DNA from: Pseudonocardia thermophila
GTDB lineage: Bacteria > Actinomycetota > Actinomycetes > Mycobacteriales > Pseudonocardiaceae
Direction of reading: 5' to 3'
NCBI RefSeq assembly: GCF_900142365.1
Contig: NZ_FRAP01000009.1
Location: 124,001 to 188,000, forward strand
Length of the DNA: 64,000 nt
Made by a program: the position numbers and the translations under genes. The notes beneath the pieces were generated by a model. The model was given only the letters and a program-made list of their open reading frames with translations. It had not been told where the DNA came from and searched no databases. Positions 25,908 to 34,129 of the stretch are shown here, piece after piece (position 1 is the first letter of the stretch; the number at the start of each line of letters is the position of its first letter).

Positions 25908-26616
25908 CGCGCGCTCCCAGATAAGCGGCTCGCACGTCGGGGTTCTTCGCGATCTGTGCGGGTGTTCCCTGAGCGAGCTTCTTGCCGTGGTGCAACACCA
26001 TCACCTCTTCAGCGAGCCGCATGACGATCCTCATTGAGTGCTCGACGAGGATCAGACCGAGGCCCCGGTCCGCTAGCCTGCGCACCAGCTGCATGCTCAC
26101 GTCCTGCTCCGCGGCGCGCAGTCCGGCGAAACACTCGTCCAGCAGCAGGTACCGCGGCTGGGTGGCGAGCGCGCGGGCGACTTCGAGCTGCTTGCGCTGT
26201 AGCAGGGTCAGCGACCGCGCAAGCTGGCTAGCGCGGTCGGCGAGCCCCACTTGCTCCAGTGCTTCTCGGGCCACCGCCTCGGCTTCAGACGCGTCGTGGT
26301 GTCGAACGAAGGCACCGACCTTCACGTTGTCCAGCACAGTCATGGCGGCGAGCGGACGCACGACCTGGAAGGTGCGGGCGATCCCGAGACGACATCGCTG
26401 CCAGGGCGGCAGTTCGGTGACGTCGGTCCCGTCGAGCACGACCTTGCCGCCGTCCGCCTTGCGCATGCCGCTGAGCACCTCGAACATCGTGCTCTTGCCC
26501 GCACCGTTGGGCCCGATCAGCGCCAGGATCCGCCCCGGAGGCAGTTCGAGCGACACAGAATCAAGCGCGAGCAGCCCGCTGTATCGTTTGGACACCTTCT
26601 CGGCCACGAGGGCCAT
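25894..26616 (-). CDS. ABC transporter ATP-binding protein (LivG type)
   Basis: A 240-residue ATPase, MALVAEKVSKRYSGLLALDS, with GPNGAGKSTMFEVLSG (Walker A) and ARTFQVVRPLAAMTVLDN (Q-loop). The signature is degenerate (LTLLQRKQLEVARAL), as usual in LivG. Walker B reads LLLDECFAGL, with cysteine in place of the usual proline after the catalytic glutamate; this is unusual but should still allow ATP hydrolysis because the Asp and Glu are kept. The ATG at 26616 overlaps the LivM stop (ATGA), and the 3' end overlaps LivF by 14 bp. Confidence 0.92.
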   Translation of the reverse strand: MALVAEKVSKRYSGLLALDSVSLELPPGRILALIGPNGAGKSTMFEVLSGMRKADGGKVVLDGTDVTELPPWQRCRLGIARTFQVVRPLAAMTVLDNVKVGAFVRHHDASEAEAVAREALEQVGLADRASQLARSLTLLQRKQLEVARALATQPRYLLLDECFAGLRAAEQDVSMQLVRRLADRGLGLILVEHSMRIVMRLAEEVMVLHHGKKLAQGTPAQIAKNPDVRAAYLGARDVVG

Positions 26617-27674
26617 CAGCGCACCACCAGCTCTCGATCCCGACGGGCGATGCCGACGATCCCGGACGGCAGCAATGTGGCCGCCAGCAGGACGAGCGCC
26701 CCGTAGACAATGGTGGAAATCCCGCCCGCAGCGATGGACTGCGGCAGACTCCGGACGATCTCCCCGATGATCGTGATGAACGCCGCGCCGACCACAGGGC
26801 CGTACATCCTGCCCAGACCGCCGACGAGGGTGACAGCCAGGACGATGTTCATCCACTCGAAGGACATGACGAAGTTCGCCTCGACGGAGAGCAGGTAGCC
26901 CGCGGCGAGCACGCCGGCGAAACTGGTCGCGGCTGCGGTGGCGACCATCGTGACGGTGAGCACCGACGGCACGTTGACACCGAGTGCCTTTGCCGCTTCC
27001 TCGTCCTCGCGGATCGCGGCCAGCATGTATCCGAACCGATGCCTGCTCACCCAGATCCACACTGCCAGAGCGATCGCCACCATCACCATGCCGATGTAGA
27101 AGGAGTTGAACTTGTTCAAGAAGATCAAATTCAACGGATCGTCGACGAGCGGAAGATGCACGCCGAGCAACTTGTAGGCGATCTCGTACTGGCGCACCAG
27201 CTCCAGCAGGACGTAGGCGAATGCCAGGGTCAGCAGGGCGAAGTACAGCGCGCCGATCCTTCGGCGGAAAGCAATCGCGGACATGATCCAAGCGAAGATC
27301 GCGACCACCGCCGCGGCGATCACCCCACCAACGAGGAGCGGGACCCCAAGATCGACGAACAGGACCGCACTTATATATGCGCCGAGGCCGAAGAACGCGC
27401 CGTGGGCGAGTGAAAGCTTGCCGGCGAGCCCGCCGACGAAGTTCCAGCAGATGCTGATGTAGGCGTACAGCGTGAACAGCACCAGGGCGTTGGCATAGCG
27501 CGACGGAACCACCTGTGCCACGAGGATGGCGACGATCAGCAGCACGACCGGCTGGAGATAGCGCAACCACGGCTGGTGGTCGAGCATTCGAGACAACGAC
27601 GGTCCTGCCCAACGCCGACCAGATCCGGCTGAGAGCTTCCCGGTGGCCGTCGGCCCCCCTGTCGCGGTGGTCAT
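26616..27674 (-). CDS. Branched-chain amino acid ABC transporter permease (LivM type)
   Basis: A 352-residue membrane protein from ATG 27674, where the LivH TAA and the LivM ATG share bases (TAATG). A ~45-residue cytoplasmic N-terminus precedes about nine hydrophobic segments. LivM landmarks: SICWNFVGGLAGKLSLAHGA, FFGLGAYISAVLF, YFALLTLAFAYVLLELVR, the EAA-like RFGYMLAAIREDEEAAKALG, and GGLGRMYGPVVGAAFI near the C-terminus. It forms the transmembrane channel with LivH. A longer in-frame start (27716) would overlap LivH by 43 bp and is less likely. Confidence 0.92.
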   Translation of the reverse strand: MTTATGGPTATGKLSAGSGRRWAGPSLSRMLDHQPWLRYLQPVVLLIVAILVAQVVPSRYANALVLFTLYAYISICWNFVGGLAGKLSLAHGAFFGLGAYISAVLFVDLGVPLLVGGVIAAAVVAIFAWIMSAIAFRRRIGALYFALLTLAFAYVLLELVRQYEIAYKLLGVHLPLVDDPLNLIFLNKFNSFYIGMVMVAIALAVWIWVSRHRFGYMLAAIREDEEAAKALGVNVPSVLTVTMVATAAATSFAGVLAAGYLLSVEANFVMSFEWMNIVLAVTLVGGLGRMYGPVVGAAFITIIGEIVRSLPQSIAAGGISTIVYGALVLLAATLLPSGIVGIARRDRELVVR

Positions 27675-28531
27675 TACGCCCGGCCCTTCCCGAGTATTCC
27701 TTCCGGTCGCAACCACAGCACCGCTATCAACATCAGGTAGACGAGCGGTTGGTAGACCACGCCCGGCAGGTACGACTGGGAGAAGCTTTCGACGAGCGCG
27801 ACCAGCATCGCGGCGACTACGAGGCCGGTGAGCGAGCCCAAGCCGCCCAGCGCGGTAACGATGAACACCACGATCAACAGCTCGAATCCATCGAATGGGC
27901 TGAACGGGAGATAGATCGCGGTTAGTGCGCCGGCGAGTCCGGCGACACCGGTGCTCAGCCCGATGATCCGGGCCGACATCCTCCTGATGGGCACCCCGAC
28001 GACCGCCGCTCCAGCGGCGTTCTGAGCGATGGCGCGCATCGCACGCCCCCCGTAGGTGCGGTGCAGGTACATCCCAAGCGCCCCGACCAGAGCCATGCCC
28101 GCTATCCCGATAGCGAGCCGGGGTACAGAGATGGAGAGTTCACCGACGTGGATTGCGGCGCCGCGGTACGGAGCGTGAACGCTGGTGACGTCCGGGCCGA
28201 AGAAGGTCAGCAGCAGCCCTTCCAGGATCAGCGCAACGGCCAGTGTGGTGATCAGCTGGAACATGTGCGTTGACCACCTCAACAAGAGCGGCCACAGACC
28301 GAGGCCGATTAGGTAGAAGGCCGGTGTGAGCAGCACTGCGGAGATGATCGGGTCCAGCCCGAACCACCGGTTGAGCACCAGGGCGGCGTACGATCCGCTC
28401 ACCACGAGTGTGCCATAGGCGAAGTTGACCACGTTGATCACGCCGAGCGCCAAGTGGAACCCGGACGCGAGCAGCGCGTACAACCCGCCGAGGAGCAGCC
28501 CGGAGATCAATGCAGACCAGAACAGCACCAT
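27674..28531 (-). CDS. Branched-chain amino acid ABC transporter permease (LivH type)
   Basis: A 285-residue membrane protein, MVLFWSALISGLLLGGLYAL, with eight or so hydrophobic segments and the family motif ASGFHLALGVINVVNFAYGT. The cytoplasmic coupling loop is YGGRAMRAIAQNAAGAAVVG. It ends PEGILGKGRA. The gene is 11 bp after the binding-protein gene and shares its stop with the start of LivM. Together they form the second importer, whose substrate is presumably the acid processed by the enzymes encoded downstream. Confidence 0.93.
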   Translation of the reverse strand: MVLFWSALISGLLLGGLYALLASGFHLALGVINVVNFAYGTLVVSGSYAALVLNRWFGLDPIISAVLLTPAFYLIGLGLWPLLLRWSTHMFQLITTLAVALILEGLLLTFFGPDVTSVHAPYRGAAIHVGELSISVPRLAIGIAGMALVGALGMYLHRTYGGRAMRAIAQNAAGAAVVGVPIRRMSARIIGLSTGVAGLAGALTAIYLPFSPFDGFELLIVVFIVTALGGLGSLTGLVVAAMLVALVESFSQSYLPGVVYQPLVYLMLIAVLWLRPEGILGKGRA

Positions 28532-28542
28532 TCCGGCGCTCC

Positions 28543-29811
28543 CTACCAGGTCGCGTGCGGAACGGTCGGTTCGGTGACGGCGAACTCCTTCGGGAGCACC
28601 GCTTGCTGCTGGCCGTCCTTGATCTGATAATAGACTCCTCGGATTGCGGAGTTGGCGCCGGTGGCATCGAACTTGACGCCGCCGGGCGCGATGAACCCGT
28701 TCTCCCCGGCACTCAGATCGGTCGCTGCGATGGCCTCGTGAATCTTCGCCTTGTCGGTGGAACCGGCGCGCTCGAGAGCGTCGACGACGACGGAGGCCGC
28801 CGCGTAGCCCAATGCGGTGAACGGGTCGACCGGACCGGACTGCCCCTGCCTCGCCTTGTCGAGGAATCCCTGCAGCCCGGGCAGCTTTAGGTGTTCCACC
28901 CAGTACGACTCACCGACGAAGCCTTCCGCGGCGTCACCGGCCGAAGTGATGAACTCTCGGCTGATCAGGCCGCCCATGCACCCGGCGATCAGTCCGACGT
29001 CGTAGCGCATCGTCTGCATCGACTGCAGGATCAGCGCGCCGTCCTTGGCGTAGGAGGCGAGCACCACGACATCGACACCGTCACCGCGCAGACGCTGCAA
29101 CAGTGGTTCGAAGTCGTTTGTGTCCAGCGGGTAATCGTAGTAGGAGACGTCCCACTTGGTGTACTGCGGGAAGAACTTGCGCATCGCGTCCGCGTAGAAC
29201 GGACCCTGGATGTTCGACTCGAACAGCACACCGACCTTCTTCGGCCGGTAGCCCGCCTGGTCCAGCACGGTCTTGGTGTTGAGGACGAAGTCCTCGGTGT
29301 AGCGTTGAGAGTTGCCACACGAGGTGAACGTGTAGCGGAAACCGCGCTGGTTGATCTGGTCCAGCACGCTGACCGAGTTCACGATGGACACCTGCTGGCG
29401 CTCCGCCTCCTGTGTCGCCTGTAGCATGGCCGGCGAGCCGACACTGCCAATGCAGACCTGTGCACCCTGTTCCGCGAGTCGGGCGAGTTCCCCGGCCGCC
29501 ACCTCCGGCTTCGACTGGTCGTCCGCCTCGATCAGGTTGATCTTGGCGCCACCGAGGGACTTGATCCCGCCAGATTCGTTCGCCTCGTCGATGCGCATCA
29601 GCACACCACCCGCCGCGGCCTGACCCACTGCGGCGACCGAGCCGGTCCGCGAGAACAAATGCCCCACGGTGATGTCTCCGGAGCTCGCCGTGGAGCGTGA
29701 GTCGGCGCAGGCGGTGAGCGCGCCACCAACGCCCATGAGCGAAGCGACGGCGAGGCCGTATCTGCCTGCGTCTCGCAGCAGTTGGCGACGAGAAAGCTCA
29801 CGGTGAGACAT
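28543..29811 (-). CDS. ABC transporter substrate-binding protein (Liv type), Tat/lipoprotein signal
   Basis: From ATG 29811 the protein is 422 residues. The N-terminus MSHRELSRRQLLRDAGRYGL contains a twin-arginine-type SRRQLL motif, then a hydrophobic stretch and a lipobox ending LTAC (about residues 33-36), so the protein is probably exported folded by Tat and lipid-anchored. The mature domain is Peripla_BP_6: TVGHLFSRTGSVAAVGQAAA, INLIEADDQSKPEVAAGE, VCIGSVGSPAMLQATQEAER, FESNIQGPFYADAMRKFFPQ and GFVGESYWVEHLK. Such proteins bind amino acids, aromatic acids or short acyl compounds. It starts 5 bp downstream of the TetR stop, so it is transcribed with the regulator. Confidence 0.92.
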   Translation of the reverse strand: MSHRELSRRQLLRDAGRYGLAVASLMGVGGALTACADSRSTASSGDITVGHLFSRTGSVAAVGQAAAGGVLMRIDEANESGGIKSLGGAKINLIEADDQSKPEVAAGELARLAEQGAQVCIGSVGSPAMLQATQEAERQQVSIVNSVSVLDQINQRGFRYTFTSCGNSQRYTEDFVLNTKTVLDQAGYRPKKVGVLFESNIQGPFYADAMRKFFPQYTKWDVSYYDYPLDTNDFEPLLQRLRGDGVDVVVLASYAKDGALILQSMQTMRYDVGLIAGCMGGLISREFITSAGDAAEGFVGESYWVEHLKLPGLQGFLDKARQGQSGPVDPFTALGYAAASVVVDALERAGSTDKAKIHEAIAATDLSAGENGFIAPGGVKFDATGANSAIRGVYYQIKDGQQQAVLPKEFAVTEPTVPHATW

Positions 29812-29816
29812 CGTTG

Positions 29817-30482
29817 TCACTCCTCGGTTATCGGCGCTCCGATCACGTACTGCGGGTACTCCCGAGCCCCCTGCTCGGTGAAGATCGCGGTGAGAAACAG
29901 CTGGAGCTGGTGTGTCACGTAACTCTCGAAGGTGAACCGCTTGTGCAGGAACCAATACTTGAGCGCCCAGCTCTGGGCCAACGCGACGAGGTCGTAGGCG
30001 ATCAGTTCTGCATTGACCTCGATGAACATGCCCGCCTCGATGCCCTCCCGAACCGTGGCGGCAAGCAGCTCGATGGTCTCGACCTCTAGCTCCTGGGTGC
30101 GTCGCCTGCCAGCGACGTCCAATGACTTGCTCTCCCGGTAGCCGAGCACGGTGAGGAACCTGCGTTCCGCCATGACCGTGCTGTAGGCCCGGAACCCGGC
30201 GACGAGCCGTTCAACCAGGTCCTCGACGCCGGCCATCGCCTCAGGCACCTCTCGGCGGTAGGCCTCGAGGATGTCCAGGAAGAGGAGGAGAAGCACGTCC
30301 TCCTTGCTCGGCACGTACTGGTAGATCAGCCCGACGCTGACCCCCGCCTCCTTGGCGAGCTCCTGCATCGACATCGAGTGGAAGTCGGTGCGCTCCAGCA
30401 ACCGGCTGGCGGCGTCGACGATCTGCCGCCTCCGCCATTGCGCTCTTGCATCTGAGATCGCCTCTGGCCCCAGCTGCTCCAT
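29817..30482 (-). CDS. TetR/AcrR family transcriptional regulator of the catabolic operon
   Basis: A 221-residue regulator from ATG 30482 (MEQLGPEAISDARAQWRRRQ). Its helix-turn-helix is MQELAKEAGVSVGLIYQYVP with the following SKEDVLLLLF helix. The large C-terminal domain (FRAYSTVMAERRFLTVLGYR, LKYWFLHKRFTFESYV) is typical of TetR regulators with acyl-CoA or steroid-like ligands, for example the KstR group. ATG 30497 and TTG 30518 are possible longer starts, but these would lie within two tandem operator-like palindromes (30483-30520), so the start just downstream of them is preferred. No good ribosome site precedes ATG 30482; the transcript may be leaderless. Autorepression of the whole operon is the natural inference. 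Confidence 0.9.
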   Translation of the reverse strand: MEQLGPEAISDARAQWRRRQIVDAASRLLERTDFHSMSMQELAKEAGVSVGLIYQYVPSKEDVLLLLFLDILEAYRREVPEAMAGVEDLVERLVAGFRAYSTVMAERRFLTVLGYRESKSLDVAGRRRTQELEVETIELLAATVREGIEAGMFIEVNAELIAYDLVALAQSWALKYWFLHKRFTFESYVTHQLQLFLTAIFTEQGAREYPQYVIGAPITEE

Positions 30483-30520
30483 CGAATGACCGTTCATTCG
30501 TCTTGAATGACTGTTCAATC
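30483..30520. promoter_or_regulatory. Two tandem TetR-type operators in front of the catabolic operon
   Basis: Two similar palindromes lie side by side: cgaatgaccgttcattcg (30483-30500, 7-bp arms) and ttgaatgactgttcaa (30504-30519, 5-bp arms). Their centres are 20 bp apart, about two turns of the helix, so two dimers could bind on the same face. The shared core GAATGACYGTTCA is typical of TetR operators. They abut the TetR start codon. Confidence 0.75.
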
Positions 30521-30615
30521 ACGATAGGCAACTGTGTCCCGAGACACAAGCCCCGCAGAAGTCCTGGGACGCGCACGTACAGGCCAGCCCTCAGGCAGCC
30601 AGCCGAGCAGTTCTG

Positions 30616-30634
30616 CGACCGAGTTGATCGGTCG
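30616..30634. terminator. Short hairpin behind the MFS gene
   Basis: Perfect 7-bp arms cgaccga and tcggtcg with a 5-base loop lie 44-62 bp downstream of the MFS stop (minus strand), in the 157-bp stretch before the operators of the TetR gene. It may terminate the MFS transcript. The stem is short, so this is tentative. Confidence 0.4.
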
Positions 30635-30677
30635 GTGTGCGACCACGCTGGCGCGATGCGCCGCCGGGAGGCAACGC

Positions 30678-32153
30678 TCACTCCGGCACGTGCACCGGCT
30701 CCGCCGGGTGCGCGGCCGCCCGCCGTCCCGATCGCCAGTCGGCGATCGCGATCACCCAGGCGAGCGCGATCACCACGGCTGCCGCGCCGATCGCCGCCCC
30801 GACCGCCACCGGGTACGACTCGCCGCTGGCCGCCAGCACGCTGTAGAACAGGCCGGCGAGCGCCGCACCGCCGATGGCGGCGCCGATCCGCTGCCCGGTC
30901 TGCAGCGCCCCGCCCGCCGAGCCGGCCATCGCGACCGGCACACTGCGCAGCGTCATCGTGGTGTTCGGGGAGATCACCCAGCCGCCCCCGACACCGGCCA
31001 CGAGCAGGGGCAACCCAGCGGCGGCTCCGGCAGCGCCGGCCGGGGTCAGCGCCAGCACCACCGCTGTTGCGGTCAGGCCGAGCACGACCAGCCCCAGCCC
31101 GAGCACCGTGAGCAGCCGGTCGAGCCGCGCGACCAGCCGCCCGCCCACCGCGGCCGACACGGCGCTGCCCACCGCGAACGGCGTCACCGCGAGGCCGGAC
31201 TCCAGCGGCGTGTAGCCGAGCCCGTGCTGGAAGAACAGCGCGAACACCAGCCAGATGCCGGAGAACCCGACGAAGTAGAGCGAACCCAGCGCGATGCCCG
31301 AGGCGTAGCCCGGGGTGCCGCGCAGCAGCCGCAGGTTGAGCAGCGGCGGACGGCCGTGCGCGATCACCCGGCGCTCCCACTGCACGAACAACCAGCCGAG
31401 CACGGCACCCAGCGGGAACAGCCACCACAGCCGGGCCACACCCCCGGCCGAGGCCAGGACCAGCGGCAGCAGCACCGTGAACACCGTCGCGCCGAGCAGC
31501 AGCACTCCACCCACATCGATGTGCTCCCGCCGGCCGGCCGCGGCCCGCGGCAGCAGCCGGGCCGCCAGCACGAGCGCGACGATCCCGATCGGCACGTTCA
31601 CGAAGAAGATCCAGCGCCACGCGCCGGGCCCGTGGGCCAGCGCGAGGATGAGCCCGCCGGCGAGCGGACCGACCGCCGTCGAGATGCCGACCGTGGCACC
31701 GAAGAACCCGAACGCGCGGCCGCGCTCGGCCCCGCGGAACAGCTGCTGGATGAGCCCGGAGTTCTGCGGCGCGAGCGCGCCCGCCCCGAGTCCTTGCGCG
31801 AGCCGGGCGACGATCAGCCAGAACACCGAAGGGGCCGCTCCGGCTGCCGCGCTGCACAGCACGAACACCGTCAGCGCCGCGAGGAACATCGTGCGCCTGC
31901 CCAGCGCGTCGCCGAGCCGACCGCACGGGACGAGCGCGAGCCCGAACGTGAGGGCGTAGCCGGAGACCACCCACTGGATCTCCGCGGGGCTCGCGCCGAG
32001 GTCCTGCTGCATCGACGGCAGCGCGACCGACACGATGCTCACGTCGAGCAGGGTCATGAACCCCGCCGTCAGCGTCACCCAGAGGGCCTTCCACCGGCGG
32101 GGATCGGGTTCTGGCACGTCCCCGTGTCTACCCCGCGCCAGCGGGTCTGGCAC
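30678..32153 (-). CDS. MFS transporter, DHA2 (EmrB/QacA-type) family
   Basis: A 491-residue integral membrane protein with about 14 hydrophobic segments, the number expected for drug:H+ antiporters of the DHA2 family. Signature segments: WVTLTAGFMTLLDVSIVSVA with the TMS1 motif LDxxIVxVALP, GRLGDALGRRTMFLAALTVF (motif A), RLAQGLGAGALAPQNSGLIQ and the motif C-like GATVGISTAVGPLAGG. RWIFFVNVPIG is also diagnostic. It probably exports a small toxic molecule or a metabolite. The start at 32153 is divergent from the FKBP gene with 31 bp between starts. Its C+G content matches the surrounding chromosome, unlike the operon to its left. Confidence 0.92.
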   Translation of the reverse strand: MPDPLARGRHGDVPEPDPRRWKALWVTLTAGFMTLLDVSIVSVALPSMQQDLGASPAEIQWVVSGYALTFGLALVPCGRLGDALGRRTMFLAALTVFVLCSAAAGAAPSVFWLIVARLAQGLGAGALAPQNSGLIQQLFRGAERGRAFGFFGATVGISTAVGPLAGGLILALAHGPGAWRWIFFVNVPIGIVALVLAARLLPRAAAGRREHIDVGGVLLLGATVFTVLLPLVLASAGGVARLWWLFPLGAVLGWLFVQWERRVIAHGRPPLLNLRLLRGTPGYASGIALGSLYFVGFSGIWLVFALFFQHGLGYTPLESGLAVTPFAVGSAVSAAVGGRLVARLDRLLTVLGLGLVVLGLTATAVVLALTPAGAAGAAAGLPLLVAGVGGGWVISPNTTMTLRSVPVAMAGSAGGALQTGQRIGAAIGGAALAGLFYSVLAASGESYPVAVGAAIGAAAVVIALAWVIAIADWRSGRRAAAHPAEPVHVPE

Positions 32154-32184
32154 CCTGGGGCCCCCTTACCCGGAGGTGACTTCA

Positions 32185-32559
32185 GTGACCCTGACCCGTC
32201 CCGACGTCGACCCGCACGACGGCCCCGCACCGACCGACCTGATCACCGAGGACATCACCGTCGGCGACGGCGCCGAGGCCACCGCCGGCAGCACGGTCGA
32301 GGTGCACTACGTCGGCGTGGCGCACTCGACCGGCGAGGAGTTCGACGCCTCCTGGAACCGCGGCCAGACGCTGCGCTTCCCGCTGGGCGTCGGCCGCGTC
32401 ATCCCCGGCTGGGACCAGGGGGTGCAGGGCATGAAGGTCGGCGGGCGGCGCCGGCTGGTGATCCCGCCGCACCTCGGCTACGGCGACCGCGGCGCCGGCG
32501 GGGTGATCAAGCCCGGCGAGACGCTCATCTTCGTCGTCGACCTGGTCGGCGTCAGCTGA
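32185..32559 (+). CDS. FKBP-type peptidyl-prolyl cis-trans isomerase
   Basis: A 124-residue single-domain FKBP. GTG 32185 follows a GGAGGTG ribosome site. The domain starts at ITEDITVGDGAEATAGSTVE and shows VHYVGVAHSTGEEFDASWNR, FPLGVGRVIPGWDQGVQGMK and GGRRRLVIPPHLGYGDRGAG, with the aromatic/aliphatic pocket residues (Y, F, D, V-I-W) of active rotamases. No signal sequence is present, so it is cytoplasmic and assists folding of newly made proteins. It is the first of three genes in one direction (FKBP, phosphoesterase, LigD polymerase) with short gaps. Confidence 0.95.
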   Translation: MTLTRPDVDPHDGPAPTDLITEDITVGDGAEATAGSTVEVHYVGVAHSTGEEFDASWNRGQTLRFPLGVGRVIPGWDQGVQGMKVGGRRRLVIPPHLGYGDRGAGGVIKPGETLIFVVDLVGVS

Positions 32560-32581
32560 TCCAGGACCGATACTGGGCGGC

Positions 32582-33070
32582 GTGCACCTGCTGCTCATCT
32601 CCGACACCCACGCCCGGCCGCTGCCGACCGAGCTGTGGGAGGTGATCGACGCCGTGGACGTCGTGGTGCACGCCGGCGACTGGGTCACCACCGACCTGCT
32701 CGACGATCTCGAGGCCGTCGCGGATCGAGTGATCGGCTGCTACGGCAACAACGACGGCCCGGAGCTGCGTGAGCGGCTGCCCGAGGTCGCCCGGGCCGAG
32801 CTGGACGGGGTGCGGCTGGCGGTGGTGCACGAGACCGGCCCGCTGCAGGGCCGGGAGCAGCGCTGCGCCCGCCGCTTCCCGGACGTCGACGTGCTGGTGT
32901 TCGGGCACAGCCACATCCCGTACGACTCCACGGCGCCGAACGGGATGCGGCTGCTCAACCCCGGCTCGCCCACCGACCGGCGCCGTCAACCCACGTTCAC
33001 GTGGATGACGGCGGAGATCGCCGGCGGCAGGCTGGCGTCCGTGGAGCTGCACCACAAGGAACCCGCATGA
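32582..33070 (+). CDS. Metallophosphoesterase, YfcE/MJ0936 family
   Basis: A 162-residue calcineurin-like phosphoesterase starting at GTG 32582: MHLLLISDTHARPLPTELWE (metal-binding D-x-H), VVHAGDWVTTD (GD), VIGCYGNNDGPELRERLP (GNND, the GNH/GND motif), LAVVHETGPLQG and VFGHSHIPYDSTAP (GHSH). The terminal LLNPGSPTDRRRQP is the usual YfcE ending. The histidine and aspartate set for a dinuclear metal site is complete. The family hydrolyses phosphodiesters (for example bis-pNPP and cyclic nucleotides); natural substrate is not known. It overlaps the LigD polymerase gene by ATGA. Confidence 0.92.
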   Translation: MHLLLISDTHARPLPTELWEVIDAVDVVVHAGDWVTTDLLDDLEAVADRVIGCYGNNDGPELRERLPEVARAELDGVRLAVVHETGPLQGREQRCARRFPDVDVLVFGHSHIPYDSTAPNGMRLLNPGSPTDRRRQPTFTWMTAEIAGGRLASVELHHKEPA

Positions 33071-34029
33071 GCCCGGCCCGGCAGCCGAAGGAGGAGCGGT
33101 ACGGCGTCGAGCTGTCCAACCTCGACCAGCCGCTCTTCGACGGCGCTGGGGCCACCAAGCGCGATCTCGTCGACTACCTCGACGCGGTCGCGGACCGGAT
33201 CCTGCCCGGCCTCGCCGACCGCCCGCTGTCCGTGATGCGGGTGCGGGTGGGGCAGGAGCCGTTCATGCAGAAGAACCTGCCCACGTACGCGCCGGACTGG
33301 ATCCCGACGACACCGGTGTGGTCGTTCGCCGCGAAGCGGGAGATCACCTACCCGGTGTGCGGCGACCGGCGCACCCTGCTGTGGCTAGCCAACCAGCGGG
33401 CCGTCGAGTACCACGTGCCGCTGTTCCGCATCGGCGCCGAGGGGCCGGAGTACCTGGTGCTCGACCTGGACCCGCCGGCGGACGACGACTTCGGCCACGT
33501 CGTCGCAGCGGCTCGCGCGGTGCAGCAGGCGCTGGCCGACTCCGGGCTGCAGGGCGCGGTGAAGACCAGCGGATCGAAGGGGCTGCATGTGGTGGTGCCG
33601 CTCGCGCCCGGCACCTCCGCCGACGACGCCGCGGCCGCCACCCGGGCGCTGGCGAGACGGGCCGAGCGGATCGACCCGGGCGCGGGCACCACCGCCTACA
33701 TCAAGGAGGACCGGCAGGGCAAGGTCTTCCTCGACTCCACCCGCGCGCACGGGGCCACCGTCGCGGCCGCGTACAGCCCGCGGATCCGCCCCGGCGTGCC
33801 GGTGTCGTTCCCGCTGGACTGGACCGAGCTGGACGACGTCGTCCCCGCACAGCTGACCATCCACACCGCGCTGGAGCGGCTCGGCGACCGCGACCCGTGG
33901 CGGGAGCGCATGCCCGAACCGCGGCGGCTGCCGACGGATCTGGTCGAGGAGGGGCACACGATCCCGGTCGCCCGCGTGGTGGCCATGCACGAGGGCAAGC
34001 GGCGCAAGCGGGCGGCCGAGCAGGACTAG
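33067..34029 (+). CDS. LigD polymerase-domain (archaeo-eukaryotic primase) protein
   Basis: A 320-residue stand-alone polymerase domain of the NHEJ ligase LigD family: VELSNLDQPLFDGAGATKRD at the N-terminus, MRVRVGQEPFMQKNLPTYAP, the active-site strand EYLVLDLDPPADDDFGHV (metal-binding LDLDPP), VKTSGSKGLHVVVPL and a lysine-rich tail. It should add nucleotides (often ribonucleotides) to broken DNA ends in non-homologous end joining. No ligase or nuclease domain and no Ku gene are present in the window, so it is a PolDom-only protein like mycobacterial PolD1/PolD2. Its translational coupling with the phosphoesterase suggests co-expression. Confidence 0.93.
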   Translation: MSPARQPKEERYGVELSNLDQPLFDGAGATKRDLVDYLDAVADRILPGLADRPLSVMRVRVGQEPFMQKNLPTYAPDWIPTTPVWSFAAKREITYPVCGDRRTLLWLANQRAVEYHVPLFRIGAEGPEYLVLDLDPPADDDFGHVVAAARAVQQALADSGLQGAVKTSGSKGLHVVVPLAPGTSADDAAAATRALARRAERIDPGAGTTAYIKEDRQGKVFLDSTRAHGATVAAAYSPRIRPGVPVSFPLDWTELDDVVPAQLTIHTALERLGDRDPWRERMPEPRRLPTDLVEEGHTIPVARVVAMHEGKRRKRAAEQD

Positions 34030-34129
34030 GTGGCCGGTCGAGGACGACCCGCGTGCTGCTCACCACACGCTGAGAAAGTTCTGAGGTCGGCCGGTCGGAA
34101 CCGGACGTCCGTCGCATACCTTTCATCGC

